Part shown: piece after piece, positions 15,478 to 24,768 of the stretch
Numbering within the stretch: position 1 is the stretch's first letter
Layout: every line of letters starts with the position of its first letter
Assembly: GCA_016700055.1 (NCBI GenBank)
Contig: CP064997.1
Span: 1,178,001-1,242,000 of the forward strand
Source: Actinomycetota bacterium
Lineage (GTDB): Bacteria; Actinomycetota; Acidimicrobiia; Acidimicrobiales; Ilumatobacteraceae
Length of the DNA stretch: 64,000 nt
Direction of reading: 5' to 3'
Position numbers and translations under genes: made by a program
The notes under the pieces: model-generated
Seen by the model: the letters and a program-made list of their open reading frames with translations, nothing else
Database searches by the model: none
Told to the model about the DNA's origin: nothing

Positions 15478-16440
15478 TTGCGGATAGTCCTGGTCGTCAA
15501 CAGCTTCGCTTCGTCGGTGACGGCCCGCAACACGGTGGTCGTGCATCAGGTGCTGTCCCGCGGGCACGACGTGGCGATCGTCGAGACCAGCCGCAGAGGC
15601 CATGCCACCCGCTTCGCCCAGGACGCCGCCCGCCGCGGCGTCGACCTGGTCGTGGCATACGGCGGGGACGGCACGTTGAACGAGGTGGCCACCGGGGTCG
15701 CCGGCACTGACACCGCTCTCGGCGTGCTGCCCGGCGGCAGCACGAACGTGTTCGCGAGAACCCTCGGCATGCCGAACGATCCCGTCGCCGCGGCGAGGCT
15801 GCTCGTCGTCGGGCTGAATGCCCCCGACGCCATCCGCCCGACGGGGCTCGGGCGGGTCAACGGCCGCTTCTTCTGCTTCCACACCGGCGTCGGCTACGAC
15901 GCGGCGGTGGTGAAGGCCGTCGAGAAGCGGGCGTCGATGAAGCGCTGGGCGGGGCATCCGCTCTTCGTCTGGGCGGCCTTGAAGACCTGGCTGAGCACGT
16001 ACGACCGCCGTTCACCGCACTTTCGCGTCGTGCCCGACCACGGCGAGGTGGTGGAGGACGGCTACTTCTCCATCGTGCTCAACACGAGCCCGTACACCTT
16101 CCTCGGCAACCGCCCGCTCGACCTCTCCCCCGCGGCCACTCTCGACCGGGCGCTCGTCGTGGTGACGTTCAACACGATGCGGGCCACCGCCATCCTCGGT
16201 TCGCTGGCAGGAGCACTGCGCGGCGGGGGTGTGCGACCGAACGCGCACCTCGCCCTGCACGAAGACGTGCGCAGCGTGTCGATCGAGCCGGTCACCGGTT
16301 CGCAGCGGCGGTTCCCTTACCAGGTGGACGGCGACTACCTGGGCGAGACCGAGCGGCTGGAGCTGCACCACGTTCCCGACGCGGTGCGCCTCGCCTTCCC
16401 GGCGCGCACGCTGCCGCCGTGGGGGCCTGCTCAGTCCTGA
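15478..16440 (+). CDS. Diacylglycerol/sphingosine kinase-like protein (DAGK catalytic domain)
   Basis: 320 residues. Residues 1-110 form the DAGK catalytic domain: VNSFASSVTARN, then VVAYGGDGTLNEVATGVAG (GGDGT nucleotide motif) and LGVLPGGSTNVFARTLG. The C-terminal YegS/DAGK accessory half includes FCFHTGVGYDAAVV and PYQVDGDYLGE. Members phosphorylate diacylglycerol or related lipids at the membrane; here the substrate is unproven. The TTG at 15478 is chosen because the domain begins at its second codon and a TACCGT -10-like element lies 8 bases ahead. Its last 10 bases overlap the convergent GDPD gene. Confidence 0.9.
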   Translation: MRIVLVVNSFASSVTARNTVVVHQVLSRGHDVAIVETSRRGHATRFAQDAARRGVDLVVAYGGDGTLNEVATGVAGTDTALGVLPGGSTNVFARTLGMPNDPVAAARLLVVGLNAPDAIRPTGLGRVNGRFFCFHTGVGYDAAVVKAVEKRASMKRWAGHPLFVWAALKTWLSTYDRRSPHFRVVPDHGEVVEDGYFSIVLNTSPYTFLGNRPLDLSPAATLDRALVVVTFNTMRATAILGSLAGALRGGGVRPNAHLALHEDVRSVSIEPVTGSQRRFPYQVDGDYLGETERLELHHVPDAVRLAFPARTLPPWGPAQS

Positions 16441-17207
16441 GGCCCCTCGGCGCGGGACCCGCCCGGCCGGCGGAGTGCGGCGAGCGCCACGTCGGGCACG
16501 TTCGTGCAGATGCCGTCGACCCCCCACCGGGCCATCTCCTGCATGCGCTCGGGCTCGTCGCAGGTCCACGCGTTGAGGGCGAGCCCGGCGTCGTGACAGG
16601 CGTGCACGAGCTCGGCGGTGACGTAGGCGTAGAACGGGTGCAGCGCTTGGTGCCCACGCTCACGCACCAATTCGACGACCGAGTCGATGCCGCGGCGGGT
16701 CGCCAGCTCAGGGCCGCCGACGGTGAGCCAAGCGGTGCGGATCTCGGGCTCCACCGCGCGGCACCGATCCACGGTCTCCATGCGGAACGACGAGATCAGC
16801 CACGTCGCCGCCGGCTCGGGCCGGGCGCGGAGCGCGGCCACCACCGCGTCGGCGATGCCGTCCGTCGGGTCGAAACCTGCTTCACCCTCGGCGTTCTTGA
16901 TCTCGACGTTCACCCACAGCGGCGAGCAGGCGTCGAGCGCCGCGTCGAGCGTCGGCACGTGCGCAGGTACGTCGCCGGCGCCGAGATCGCCGAGAGCACG
17001 CCCGTCGGCCAGCAAGGCGTCATGGTGCACGACGAGCGGCGGGGCCAGCGGACGAGGGGACCTCGCCAGCGCGCGAACGTCGAGCTCGACGGCATCGGCG
17101 CCGAGGGCGCCGGCCCGCCGGAACGCGGCGATCGTGTTCTCATGTTCGGCGCGAGACGCGCCACGATGAGCGATGATCTGGGGGCTGTGTACGGACACGG
17201 TCTTCAC
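16431..17207 (-). CDS. Glycerophosphodiester phosphodiesterase family protein
   Basis: 258 residues. IIAHRGASRAEHENTIAAF carries the catalytic HRG and the Glu-Asn pair; GADAVELDVR and VVHHDALL supply the metal-binding Glu/Asp and second His; VNVEIKN and LNAWTCDEPERM are also family features. GDPD cleaves glycerophosphodiesters to glycerol-3-phosphate and an alcohol. No signal peptide, so probably cytoplasmic. GTG start at 17207. It sits next to the lipid-kinase-like gene, suggesting phospholipid turnover, and is divergent from whiB1. Confidence 0.92.
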   Translation of the reverse strand: MKTVSVHSPQIIAHRGASRAEHENTIAAFRRAGALGADAVELDVRALARSPRPLAPPLVVHHDALLADGRALGDLGAGDVPAHVPTLDAALDACSPLWVNVEIKNAEGEAGFDPTDGIADAVVAALRARPEPAATWLISSFRMETVDRCRAVEPEIRTAWLTVGGPELATRRGIDSVVELVRERGHQALHPFYAYVTAELVHACHDAGLALNAWTCDEPERMQEMARWGVDGICTNVPDVALAALRRPGGSRAEGPQD

Positions 17208-17222
17208 AAGATGTCAATGTCA

Positions 17223-17302
17223 CGGAAAATGTGCCCCTAGCCCCTTGCGAGGTCGGGCTCGGTCATCTTAGGTTTCGTTGCAGCCTGCAAGAACATTTTC
17301 CG
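17223..17302. repeat. Separated 10-bp inverted repeat flanking the whiB1 promoter
   Basis: CGGAAAATGT (17223-17232) recurs inverted as ACATTTTCCG (17293-17302), centres 70 bases apart, on either side of the predicted whiB1 promoter. It could be a pair of regulator sites that loop, or a long-loop RNA structure. Confidence 0.5.
17245..17274 (+). promoter_or_regulatory. Predicted whiB1 promoter
   Basis: TTGCGA (17245-17250), 18-base spacer, TAGGTT (17269-17274). This leaves a leader of roughly 95 bases to the whiB1 GTG, unlike the leaderless genes elsewhere. Confidence 0.5.
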
Positions 17303-17377
17303 CGCCGTTGTGCAGCGGAGAACGTGAACGCAGTCACAATCCAGCGTCCGCCTCGATTCCTACTCGGGAGCCCCACC

Positions 17378-17671
17378 GTGACGATCCTCGCTTCCATGCT
17401 CGCGCTCGCCAATGCCGACTACGGCTGGCGGACCCGTTCCATCTGCCGCGACACCGACCCCGACCTGTTCTTCCCGGTCGGCACCACGGGTCAGGCGTTG
17501 GTGCAGATCGAACGCGCGAAGGAGGTGTGCGCCGAGTGCCCGGTGCACGACGACTGCCTGCAGTACGCGCTCGACACCAACCAGGACTCGGGGATCTGGG
17601 GCGGGATGTCAGAAGAGGAGCGGCGCAACATCCGCCGCCGCATGGTGGCTCGCGCTCGCGCCGCAGGCTGA
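17378..17671 (+). CDS. whiB1: WhiB-family transcriptional regulator, WhiB1-like
   Basis: 97 residues. Four cluster cysteines are present: SICRDTD, then CAECPVHDDC (CxxCx5C). GIWGGMSEEERRNIRRR is the Wbl turn and basic DNA-binding tail. Wbl proteins hold a 4Fe-4S cluster that responds to NO and bind the sigma-A factor; sequence and context fit WhiB1, an essential NO-sensitive regulator in mycobacteria. GTG at 17378 follows CGGGAG with 7-base spacing. The adjacent convergent PdtaS-like kinase reproduces the mycobacterial whiB1-pdtaS gene order, supporting orthology. Confidence 0.93.
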   Translation: MTILASMLALANADYGWRTRSICRDTDPDLFFPVGTTGQALVQIERAKEVCAECPVHDDCLQYALDTNQDSGIWGGMSEEERRNIRRRMVARARAAG

Positions 17672-17682
17672 GGCCCGCGCGC

Positions 17683-19164
17683 TCACACCGGCACGCGCAC
17701 GTCGACCACCGCGCCGTCGCCGCGGCGGTGCTCGTCCATCCCGGCAGCGACGAAGTCGTCCGGATAACCGGCCCTCATCTCGATCGTGCCGTTGAGCTCG
17801 GTGGTGACGAGGGTGCGCACGATCGACAAGCCGAGGCTCGTCGCGTCGTTCAGGTCGAAGCCGGGTTCGAGGCCCCGGCCGTCGTTGACCACCCGGACAC
17901 GTAGCTCGTCGTCGCCGGAGTCGAGCTGCACCACCACCGTGCCGCCGTCGCTGCCCTCGGGGAAGCCGTGGTCGACGGCGTTCTGCAGCAGTTCGGTGAG
18001 CACCACCGAGAGCGGGGTGGCGATCGTTGCCGGCAGCCTGCCGCCGTCTCCGTGCAGCACGAACCGCACCGGGCGGTCCGGGCTCTGCAGGCTCTCCTCG
18101 GCGAGGCGCATCAGCGGTCTGCAGATCTCGACGAACGCCACGTTCTCGCCGGGGTCGCGCGAAAGCGTCTCGTGGACCAGCGCGATGGTGCGGATGCGCC
18201 GGACGGACTCCTGCACGGCGGCCTTCGCCTCTGGCGAGGACAGCCGCCGGGCCTGCAGGCGCAACAGCGACGAGATCGTCTGCAGGTTGTTCTTCACCCG
18301 GTGGTGGATCTCGCGGATGGTGGCGTCCTTCGACAGCAGCAGGCGGTCGCGCCGGCGCAGCTCGGTGACGTCGCGCAGCAGCATCACTGCGCCGGTGACC
18401 GCCCCCCCGGACAGGATCGGCAGGCAGCGGGTCAACAAGGTGACCTCGGCCGTCTGGTCGAACTCCTCGATCACGGGCTCGCGGCGCTCGAACGCCTGGC
18501 GGACCGGGCTGTCGTTGAACCCCAGCTCGGCCAGCGTCTCGCCGACGGCGTTCGCGCCGATCATCACCCGGTGCAGGGCGGATACCGCGTTTGGCGACGC
18601 GTACCGCACCCTCGCGTCGTCGTCGAGCACGAGCACGCCGTCGCCGACGCGCGGCGCGGCGCTGGAGTCGGCGGTGCGCCCGGAATAGGGGAACAGCCCT
18701 TCGGCGATCATCGCCGCGAACCGTTGGAAGAGGGCGAGGTACGTGCGCTCCAGCTCACCGGGCTGGCGTCCTGAGCGCGTCGACCATTCGCGGGTCAGCA
18801 CGGCGATCGGGCGGCCGGCGAAGCGCACCGGGATGGCAAGCATGCGCGCCGGCTCGGCGCGGTCTTCGACCTCGATCTCACCTTCGACGATCGCGCCCTC
18901 TTCACGGGCGCGTGACAGCAGCGGCTTCTCCGACTCGTTGGCCCAGCTCCCGACCCAGTCGGCGGTGTAGATCGTCTGCCCGGTGGCCGGGCGCACCTGC
19001 CCGGCGACCAGCCAGCGGGCATCGGTCGTCGGGACGTACAGCAACAGATCGGCGAAGCTGAGATCGGCCAACATGCCCCATTCGCTCGTCAGCGCCTGGA
19101 CGTGCTCGACCTCTTCGCGGGACAGGTCGGTGTGCTGACGCAGGAGCTCGACGAGCGTGGCCAT
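17683..19164 (-). CDS. pdtaS: Sensor histidine kinase, PdtaS-like (GAF-PAS-HisKA_2-HATPase)
   Basis: 493 residues without membrane segments, so a cytoplasmic sensor. Order: N-terminal GAF-like domain (about 1-150), PAS (about 175-285), the HisKA_2 H-box REIHHRVKNNLQTISSLLRL, then the ATPase with LTELLQNAVDHGFPEG (N box) and VNDGRGLEPGFD (G1). This matches PdtaS, which phosphorylates the antiterminator PdtaR (ANTAR type) and has been linked to nutrient and metal/c-di-GMP signals. No pdtaR lies in the window. ATG at 19164. It is convergent with whiB1, only 11 bases apart. Confidence 0.92.
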   Translation of the reverse strand: MATLVELLRQHTDLSREEVEHVQALTSEWGMLADLSFADLLLYVPTTDARWLVAGQVRPATGQTIYTADWVGSWANESEKPLLSRAREEGAIVEGEIEVEDRAEPARMLAIPVRFAGRPIAVLTREWSTRSGRQPGELERTYLALFQRFAAMIAEGLFPYSGRTADSSAAPRVGDGVLVLDDDARVRYASPNAVSALHRVMIGANAVGETLAELGFNDSPVRQAFERREPVIEEFDQTAEVTLLTRCLPILSGGAVTGAVMLLRDVTELRRRDRLLLSKDATIREIHHRVKNNLQTISSLLRLQARRLSSPEAKAAVQESVRRIRTIALVHETLSRDPGENVAFVEICRPLMRLAEESLQSPDRPVRFVLHGDGGRLPATIATPLSVVLTELLQNAVDHGFPEGSDGGTVVVQLDSGDDELRVRVVNDGRGLEPGFDLNDATSLGLSIVRTLVTTELNGTIEMRAGYPDDFVAAGMDEHRRGDGAVVDVRVPV

Positions 19165-19185
19165 GGGCGCTCAGTCTGCCTGAAT

Positions 19186-20370
19186 TCACCCCCGCCAGAG
19201 ATGATCGCCGAGCACCAACAACCCCTCGAGGTCGTGCACGTCGCTCGGCAGCGCAGGGGCCGACGCGACGACCGGCGCGAGGGAGGCGAGCTCGCTGCGC
19301 CGCTCCGCCTCGCCCTTCGCGACCACCGCGACGTCGTGGAAGCGCGCCGCCACCTCGGTGAGGATGCGCTCGGCGGCGTCGGCGTCGATGCCGGCCGCCC
19401 GGGCCGCGTCGGCGGCGAGCGATCCCGCGTCGAGCGCCGCGGCCAGCTCCCTCGCCGCCCGCGTCGCGCCAGGGGCGCGGATCGCGTCGGGCAGCACCCT
19501 GTTCAGCACCACGGCGCCGAGAGGCAGGCCCCGGCGGTCGAGCTCGTCGACGAAGTAGCACGCCTCGTGCGCCGGGGCGGCCTCGAGCGTGCTGACGACG
19601 ACGAAGGTGGAGCGGGGGTCGGTGAGCAGCAGCTCCACCTCCCGGGCGCGCTCGACGAAACCGGACTCCATCCGCTGGAACAGGATGAAGAACTCGGCGA
19701 TGTCCTCGAGGAAGTGCGAGCCGAGCACCCGATCGGCGATCTGGTAGAAGGGCTTGGAGGCGAGCGTCAGCATCCGGCTGCGGTACGGCACGGTGAGCCA
19801 GCGCAGCAGGCGACTGCCGAAGAACTCCGCCATGCGCGCCGGCGCGTCGAGCAGGTCGAGCGCGTTGCGCGACGGCGGAGTGTCGACGATGACGAGGTCA
19901 TACGACCCGCTGCGATGCACCTCGTGCAGCCGTTCCATCGCGATGTAGTCGTGGCTGTTGACGAACCGCCCGGTGATGTTCTGGTACAGCGGGTTGGCGA
20001 GCACCGCGTCGCGCGTCGCCGCGTCCGGTGCATGCCGACGGATCAGCTCGTCCCAGCCCGCCTTCGTGTCGAGCATCGCCGCCCACAGCTCGCCGCGCAC
20101 CTGGCGCCCGTCCTCGACCAGGCCCTCCAGCGAGACGCGCGTCTCCACGTTGCCGAACGACTTGAGCCCCATCGCGCTGGCCAACCGCTTGGCGGGGTCG
20201 ACGGTGAGCACCAGCACGCGGCCGCCGAGCTCGATCGCCGCCTGCGCGGCGAGTGCGGCGGCGACCGTGGTCTTGCCGACCCCGCCGGAGCCGCAGACGA
20301 GCACCATCTCCTTCGCGGCGAGCAGCTCGTCGAGCCCGGCCGCCACCGCTGGTCGTGATCGCCGCGCCAT
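19186..20370 (-). CDS. ArsA/Get3-family P-loop ATPase (second of pair)
   Basis: 394 residues. LVCGSGGVGKTTVAAALAAQ is the deviant Walker A of ArsA/Get3; LTVDPAKRLASAMG is the switch I/A' region and VIVDTPPSRNALDLL the switch II region. No arsenic operon partners are nearby. Actinobacteria often carry such ATPases in pairs (Mycobacterium Rv3679/Rv3680); those are linked to envelope and redox homeostasis rather than arsenite export. ATG at 20370 overlaps the first ATPase's stop by one base (TGATG), implying co-translation and probably a heterodimer. Confidence 0.9.
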   Translation of the reverse strand: MARRSRPAVAAGLDELLAAKEMVLVCGSGGVGKTTVAAALAAQAAIELGGRVLVLTVDPAKRLASAMGLKSFGNVETRVSLEGLVEDGRQVRGELWAAMLDTKAGWDELIRRHAPDAATRDAVLANPLYQNITGRFVNSHDYIAMERLHEVHRSGSYDLVIVDTPPSRNALDLLDAPARMAEFFGSRLLRWLTVPYRSRMLTLASKPFYQIADRVLGSHFLEDIAEFFILFQRMESGFVERAREVELLLTDPRSTFVVVSTLEAAPAHEACYFVDELDRRGLPLGAVVLNRVLPDAIRAPGATRAARELAAALDAGSLAADAARAAGIDADAAERILTEVAARFHDVAVVAKGEAERRSELASLAPVVASAPALPSDVHDLEGLLVLGDHLWRG

Positions 20371-21341
20371 CAGCTCGCCACTCCAGCCGCGCCGCCCTCG
20401 ATGTCGAGCTCGGCGGCGAGCGCCTCGGCCACCTGTTGCACGGCGCGCGGACCGGTGGTCCTGGTGAACAGCTCGGGCACGAACAGCACCGGCGGCCCCC
20501 CGGCGAGCTCGGACGCGAGGCGTTCAAGGTGTTCGGCCCCTCCGCGCCGCCTGGCGACGAGCAGGCGTGCTGCGTCGAGCACGGCGTCGACCTGGTCGCC
20601 GACGGCGTCGCGCAGCACCTGGCGCGCCGGTTCCTCGCCGAGGCGCGCGAACGCCTCTTCGTCGCGACGGCCGAAGAGCTCGGGCAGCACGCGGTTGGCG
20701 ACGATCGCCGACAGCGCGACCCGCGTCTGCGAGCGCAATCTCCCGATGAGCTCGATCGTCTCGGTGACGGGCATCTCCTCGGGTGTCGTGACGACGACCA
20801 CCCCGGTGACGGCGGGGTCTTCGAGCAGGTCGTTCATCCACTGGGTCTGCTCGCGGATCAGCCCGACGTGGACCAGCTCGGCGATCGCGCGTGGCGCGGT
20901 GATCTGACCGACGATGTGCCCGCTCGCCTCGGCATCGACGACGACGAGGTCGTAGTGGCGCTCACGCACCTCGTAGGCGAGCTTGCCGACCGAGAGCACC
21001 TCTTTCACGCCGGGCGCGGCGTCGGCCACGAAGTCGAACGTGCGGGCGAGCGGGCCGATGCGGGCGACGAGGGGGATGCGCACGAAGAGGCGCAGGTATT
21101 CACGGAGCGAGTCCTCGGTGTTCATCGCCATCCCGGACAGCCCCGGCATCACCTGGCGAGGCGTGAAATCGAACGGCCGATGGTCGAACGCGGCGGCGAG
21201 CGAGCCCTTCGCGTCCATCTCGCACACGAGGGTGCTCCGGCCCGAGATGGCGGAAAGCTGGGCGAGCGCCGCGGCGACCGTCGTCTTGCCGACGCCACCC
21301 TTACCGGTGACGAACAGCAGCCGACGGGCGAGCAGGTCCAG
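20370..21341 (-). CDS. ArsA/Get3-family P-loop ATPase (first of pair), apparent CTG start
   Basis: 323 residues from CTG 21341. The Walker A LLFVTGKGGVGKTTVAAALA and TLVCEMDAKGSL are encoded upstream of the first in-frame ATG/GTG (GTG 21227), so a standard start would cut off the nucleotide site. Back to the preceding in-frame stop near 21506 there is no ATG, GTG or TTG. CTG 21341 has GGGAG 6 bases ahead; CTG 21347 overlaps the DUF3107 stop as CTGA. VVVDAEASGHIVGQITAPR and VVVVTTPEEMPVTET are the later ATPase motifs. It forms an operon with the second ATPase. Confidence 0.85.
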   Translation of the reverse strand: MDLLARRLLFVTGKGGVGKTTVAAALAQLSAISGRSTLVCEMDAKGSLAAAFDHRPFDFTPRQVMPGLSGMAMNTEDSLREYLRLFVRIPLVARIGPLARTFDFVADAAPGVKEVLSVGKLAYEVRERHYDLVVVDAEASGHIVGQITAPRAIAELVHVGLIREQTQWMNDLLEDPAVTGVVVVTTPEEMPVTETIELIGRLRSQTRVALSAIVANRVLPELFGRRDEEAFARLGEEPARQVLRDAVGDQVDAVLDAARLLVARRRGGAEHLERLASELAGGPPVLFVPELFTRTTGPRAVQQVAEALAAELDIEGGAAGVAS

Positions 21342-21343
21342 AG

Positions 21344-21574
21344 TCAGCTCCCGAAGCCGATGCGGCGGTCTCCGTCGACGGCGCCGAGCTCGACGTACGC
21401 GATCTTCGCCGCCGTGACCCCGGTGCGGCGGCCCCGCTTGTCGGTGAGCCAGAGCACGTCGGTGGCGCCGGCAAGCGCCGCCTCGACGGCCGCGACGGCG
21501 GCCTCACGCCCGTCCTCGCCCACCTCGAGGGCGATCTCACGAGCTGCGTGCGTGATGCCGATGCGAACGTCCAC
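21344..21574 (-). CDS. DUF3107 domain-containing protein
   Basis: 76 residues beginning VDVRIGITHAAREIALEVGE, with ending AKIAYVELGAVDGDRRIGFG, matching the small actinobacterial DUF3107 family (ATP-binding is claimed for some members; function unknown). GTG at 21574. It is the first gene of the run with the two ArsA/Get3-like ATPases, and its TGA overlaps the CTG at 21347. Confidence 0.88.
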   Translation of the reverse strand: MDVRIGITHAAREIALEVGEDGREAAVAAVEAALAGATDVLWLTDKRGRRTGVTAAKIAYVELGAVDGDRRIGFGS

Positions 21575-21602
21575 GACGCGAACGCTACCGGCGGGGGACC
21601 CC

Positions 21603-22373
21603 TCAGACGGCCGTCGCGCAGAACGTGTCGCCCTGGGGGCGCGACATCTGCGTGCTCACGTCGGTATCGCCGTACAACGCGGCGAGCATGCCCTTCACCA
21701 TCCCTCGGTCGACGGCGCAGATGACGGGATGCTCGATGGCGACGTTGCCGAACGGGCAGTGCTGGTTGACGATCCGCAGCTGATCGTGGCGCTGGTCGGT
21801 GTGGGCGGCAAAGCCATGCGCGGTGAGGGCGTCGGCGACTGCCTGCATCGCCGAGCGCAGGTTGCGCTGCCCGGCGGCGAGGTCGGCCCCGGTCAACCCG
21901 GCCGCCATCGCTCGGCCGTACTCCTGGCCGACATCTTCGGCCATCGCCTCGGCGGCGGCGCTCGGCAGCAGGGCCAGCGCCTTGCCGAGCAGCGACAGCA
22001 CGAGGTCGTCACTGCGCACGGGGAACTCACGGGCGGGGTCTTCGCCGACCGCGGTGTAGTGCTTCGACGGCCGTCCGGCGCCACCGCCGGCGAGGCGGGC
22101 GACGGCGACCTCGACGTGGCCCCCGGCGGCGAGCTTGTCGAGGTGATGGCGGGCGACGTTCGGATGCAGGCCGAACGTCTCGGCGACCTGGGCCGCGGTC
22201 ACCCCCGTTGAATCGCCGGACGCGGCGGTGGCGTCGGCATGGGAGTGCTCCCGCACGAACAGGTAGATCGCCCGGCGCGTGGGGTCACCGAACGCGTGGG
22301 TGATCGCCGACACCGTGGCGGTGAAGGCTCCCGGGTCGAGTTGGGAGGGAGAGGGTGAGCCGCTCGCAGCCAC
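21603..22373 (-). CDS. Winged-helix transcriptional regulator, SufR-like (Fe-S type)
   Basis: 256 residues. Residues 20-110 are an ArsR/DeoR-type winged helix: FGDPTRRAIYLFVRE, AAQVAETFGLHPNVARHHLDKL, then the wing GRPSKHYTAVG. The C-terminal half has VNQHCPFGNVAIEHPVICAVDRG plus Cys in TFCATAV, resembling the 4Fe-4S ligand set of SufR repressors. The GTG at 22373 has TAGAAT 7 bases ahead and no Shine-Dalgarno. It is divergent from mrp, an Fe-S carrier gene, across 60 bases, so control of mrp and of itself is likely. SufR assignment is by motif and context. Confidence 0.82.
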   Translation of the reverse strand: MAASGSPSPSQLDPGAFTATVSAITHAFGDPTRRAIYLFVREHSHADATAASGDSTGVTAAQVAETFGLHPNVARHHLDKLAAGGHVEVAVARLAGGGAGRPSKHYTAVGEDPAREFPVRSDDLVLSLLGKALALLPSAAAEAMAEDVGQEYGRAMAAGLTGADLAAGQRNLRSAMQAVADALTAHGFAAHTDQRHDQLRIVNQHCPFGNVAIEHPVICAVDRGMVKGMLAALYGDTDVSTQMSRPQGDTFCATAV

Positions 22374-22433
22374 GGCCGGTATTCTACCTATCGCCGTAGT
22401 GGAAATTCCCGACTCGTCCTGGAGCGCCCCCTG

Positions 22434-23576
<1,143 letters not shown>

Positions 23577-23589
23577 GCCCGGGCTCGCC

Positions 23590-23958
23590 ATGCCGCGCGC
23601 GACGATGGAGCCCGTGACCGACGTGCCGCCGTGGCGCTTCGACGGCCTCGTTCGCGACGCGATCGCCACGCTGCCCGACGAGCTGCGCGCGGCGATGGAC
23701 AACGTCGTCGTGCGCGTCGATGACGCGCATCCCGACGATCCCGATCTGCTCGGCGAGTACGTCGGCGTGCCGCTGACCGAACGCGACGACTACTCGCTCG
23801 CGCTGCCGGACGTGATCACGATCTACCGGGACGCGATCTGCGCGATGTGCGCCACCGACGACGAGGTCGTCGAGGAGGTACGCATCACGGTGATCCACGA
23901 GATCGCCCATCACTTCGGCATCGACGACGACCGCCTCGACGAGCTCGGCTGGTCGTGA
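23590..23958 (+). CDS. Small zincin-like metallopeptidase family protein
   Basis: 122 residues. VIHEIAHHFGIDDDRLDELGW is a complete HExxHxxG zinc site with the downstream Gly, as in the DUF1025/minigluzincin-like family. VGVPLTERDDYSLALPDVITIYRD matches the family's mid region. Cytoplasmic, no signal peptide. Substrate unknown. Start may be ATG 23590, ATG 23605 or GTG 23614. It follows mrp by 13 bases. Confidence 0.9.
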   Translation: MPRATMEPVTDVPPWRFDGLVRDAIATLPDELRAAMDNVVVRVDDAHPDDPDLLGEYVGVPLTERDDYSLALPDVITIYRDAICAMCATDDEVVEEVRITVIHEIAHHFGIDDDRLDELGWS

Positions 23959-24002
23959 CCCCGTCGTTGCCGTCCGACGCCGGGCGGTAGCTTCTCCAAC
24001 TC

Positions 24003-24764
24003 ATGGAGCTACCTCCTCCCCCTCCCCCCGGCGGGCTGACCCCGCCTCCGGGCTACGTCGGCTACGGCGAAGGCTCGTACGGCGCCTTCACCCCGTTCGC
24101 CCGGGTGCGCGGTCTCGGCAAGGCGTTGTCGTGGCTGATGATCGTCGTCGGGCTCGGCCAGGTGGGCACCGTGGTGACGAACCTGATGGTGCGCGGCGAC
24201 GCCGCCGACTTCCTGGCGGGGCGCATCGACGAGGACGAGTTCCTCTCCGGGTACGCGCCCGCGCTCATCATCTCCGGCCTGGCGTCCATGGCAACGATCG
24301 CCGTGGCGGTGCTGACGATGATCTGGATGTACCGCATGGCCACCAACCTCGACCGCTTCGGGCGCCCGGGACGCACGTGGGCGCCGGGGTGGGCGATCGG
24401 CGGCTGGTTCCTGCCGCCGCTGCTGTTCGTCATCCCCTGGTTGATGCTGCGCGAGCTCTACAAGGGCTCCGACCCGGAGGTGCCGGCGGGGTCCACGGAG
24501 TGGAAGCAGCGACCGGTGGCGCCGATCGTGAACATCTGGTGGGTGCTCTACGGCCTGCTGCCCACGCTGATGATCCCCTTCGGTGCGGGCCTGATGATGT
24601 CGTCGGGGTTCTCCAACGAGGCCGAAGACGTGGCCGAGCGCATCGAGGACCAGGCCCTTTGGACGACGCTCGGCGGGATTCTCGGCATCGCCGCAGCCGT
24701 CGCCTGGTTCCTCTTGGTGCGCCAGCTCACCGAGCGCCACGCCCGCATGACGAGCGAGGGCTGA
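24003..24764 (+). CDS. DUF4328 domain-containing membrane protein
   Basis: 253 residues. A Pro/Gly-rich cytoplasmic head (ELPPPPPPGGLTPPPGY) precedes about five membrane segments. The middle carries the DUF4328 pattern WMYRMATNLDRFG, WAPGWAIGGWFLPP, IPWLMLRELYKGSDPE and VNIWWVLYGLL. No function is established. ATG at 24003 has TAGCTT 9 bases ahead and no ribosome site, so probably leaderless. Confidence 0.88.
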   Translation: MELPPPPPPGGLTPPPGYVGYGEGSYGAFTPFARVRGLGKALSWLMIVVGLGQVGTVVTNLMVRGDAADFLAGRIDEDEFLSGYAPALIISGLASMATIAVAVLTMIWMYRMATNLDRFGRPGRTWAPGWAIGGWFLPPLLFVIPWLMLRELYKGSDPEVPAGSTEWKQRPVAPIVNIWWVLYGLLPTLMIPFGAGLMMSSGFSNEAEDVAERIEDQALWTTLGGILGIAAAVAWFLLVRQLTERHARMTSEG

Positions 24765-24768
24765 CGCT

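Noticed and set aside
19186..21341. Arsenite efflux ATPases
   Set aside because: No arsB, arsD or ArsR-type partner; the paired arrangement with DUF3107 matches housekeeping Get3-like actinobacterial ATPases.
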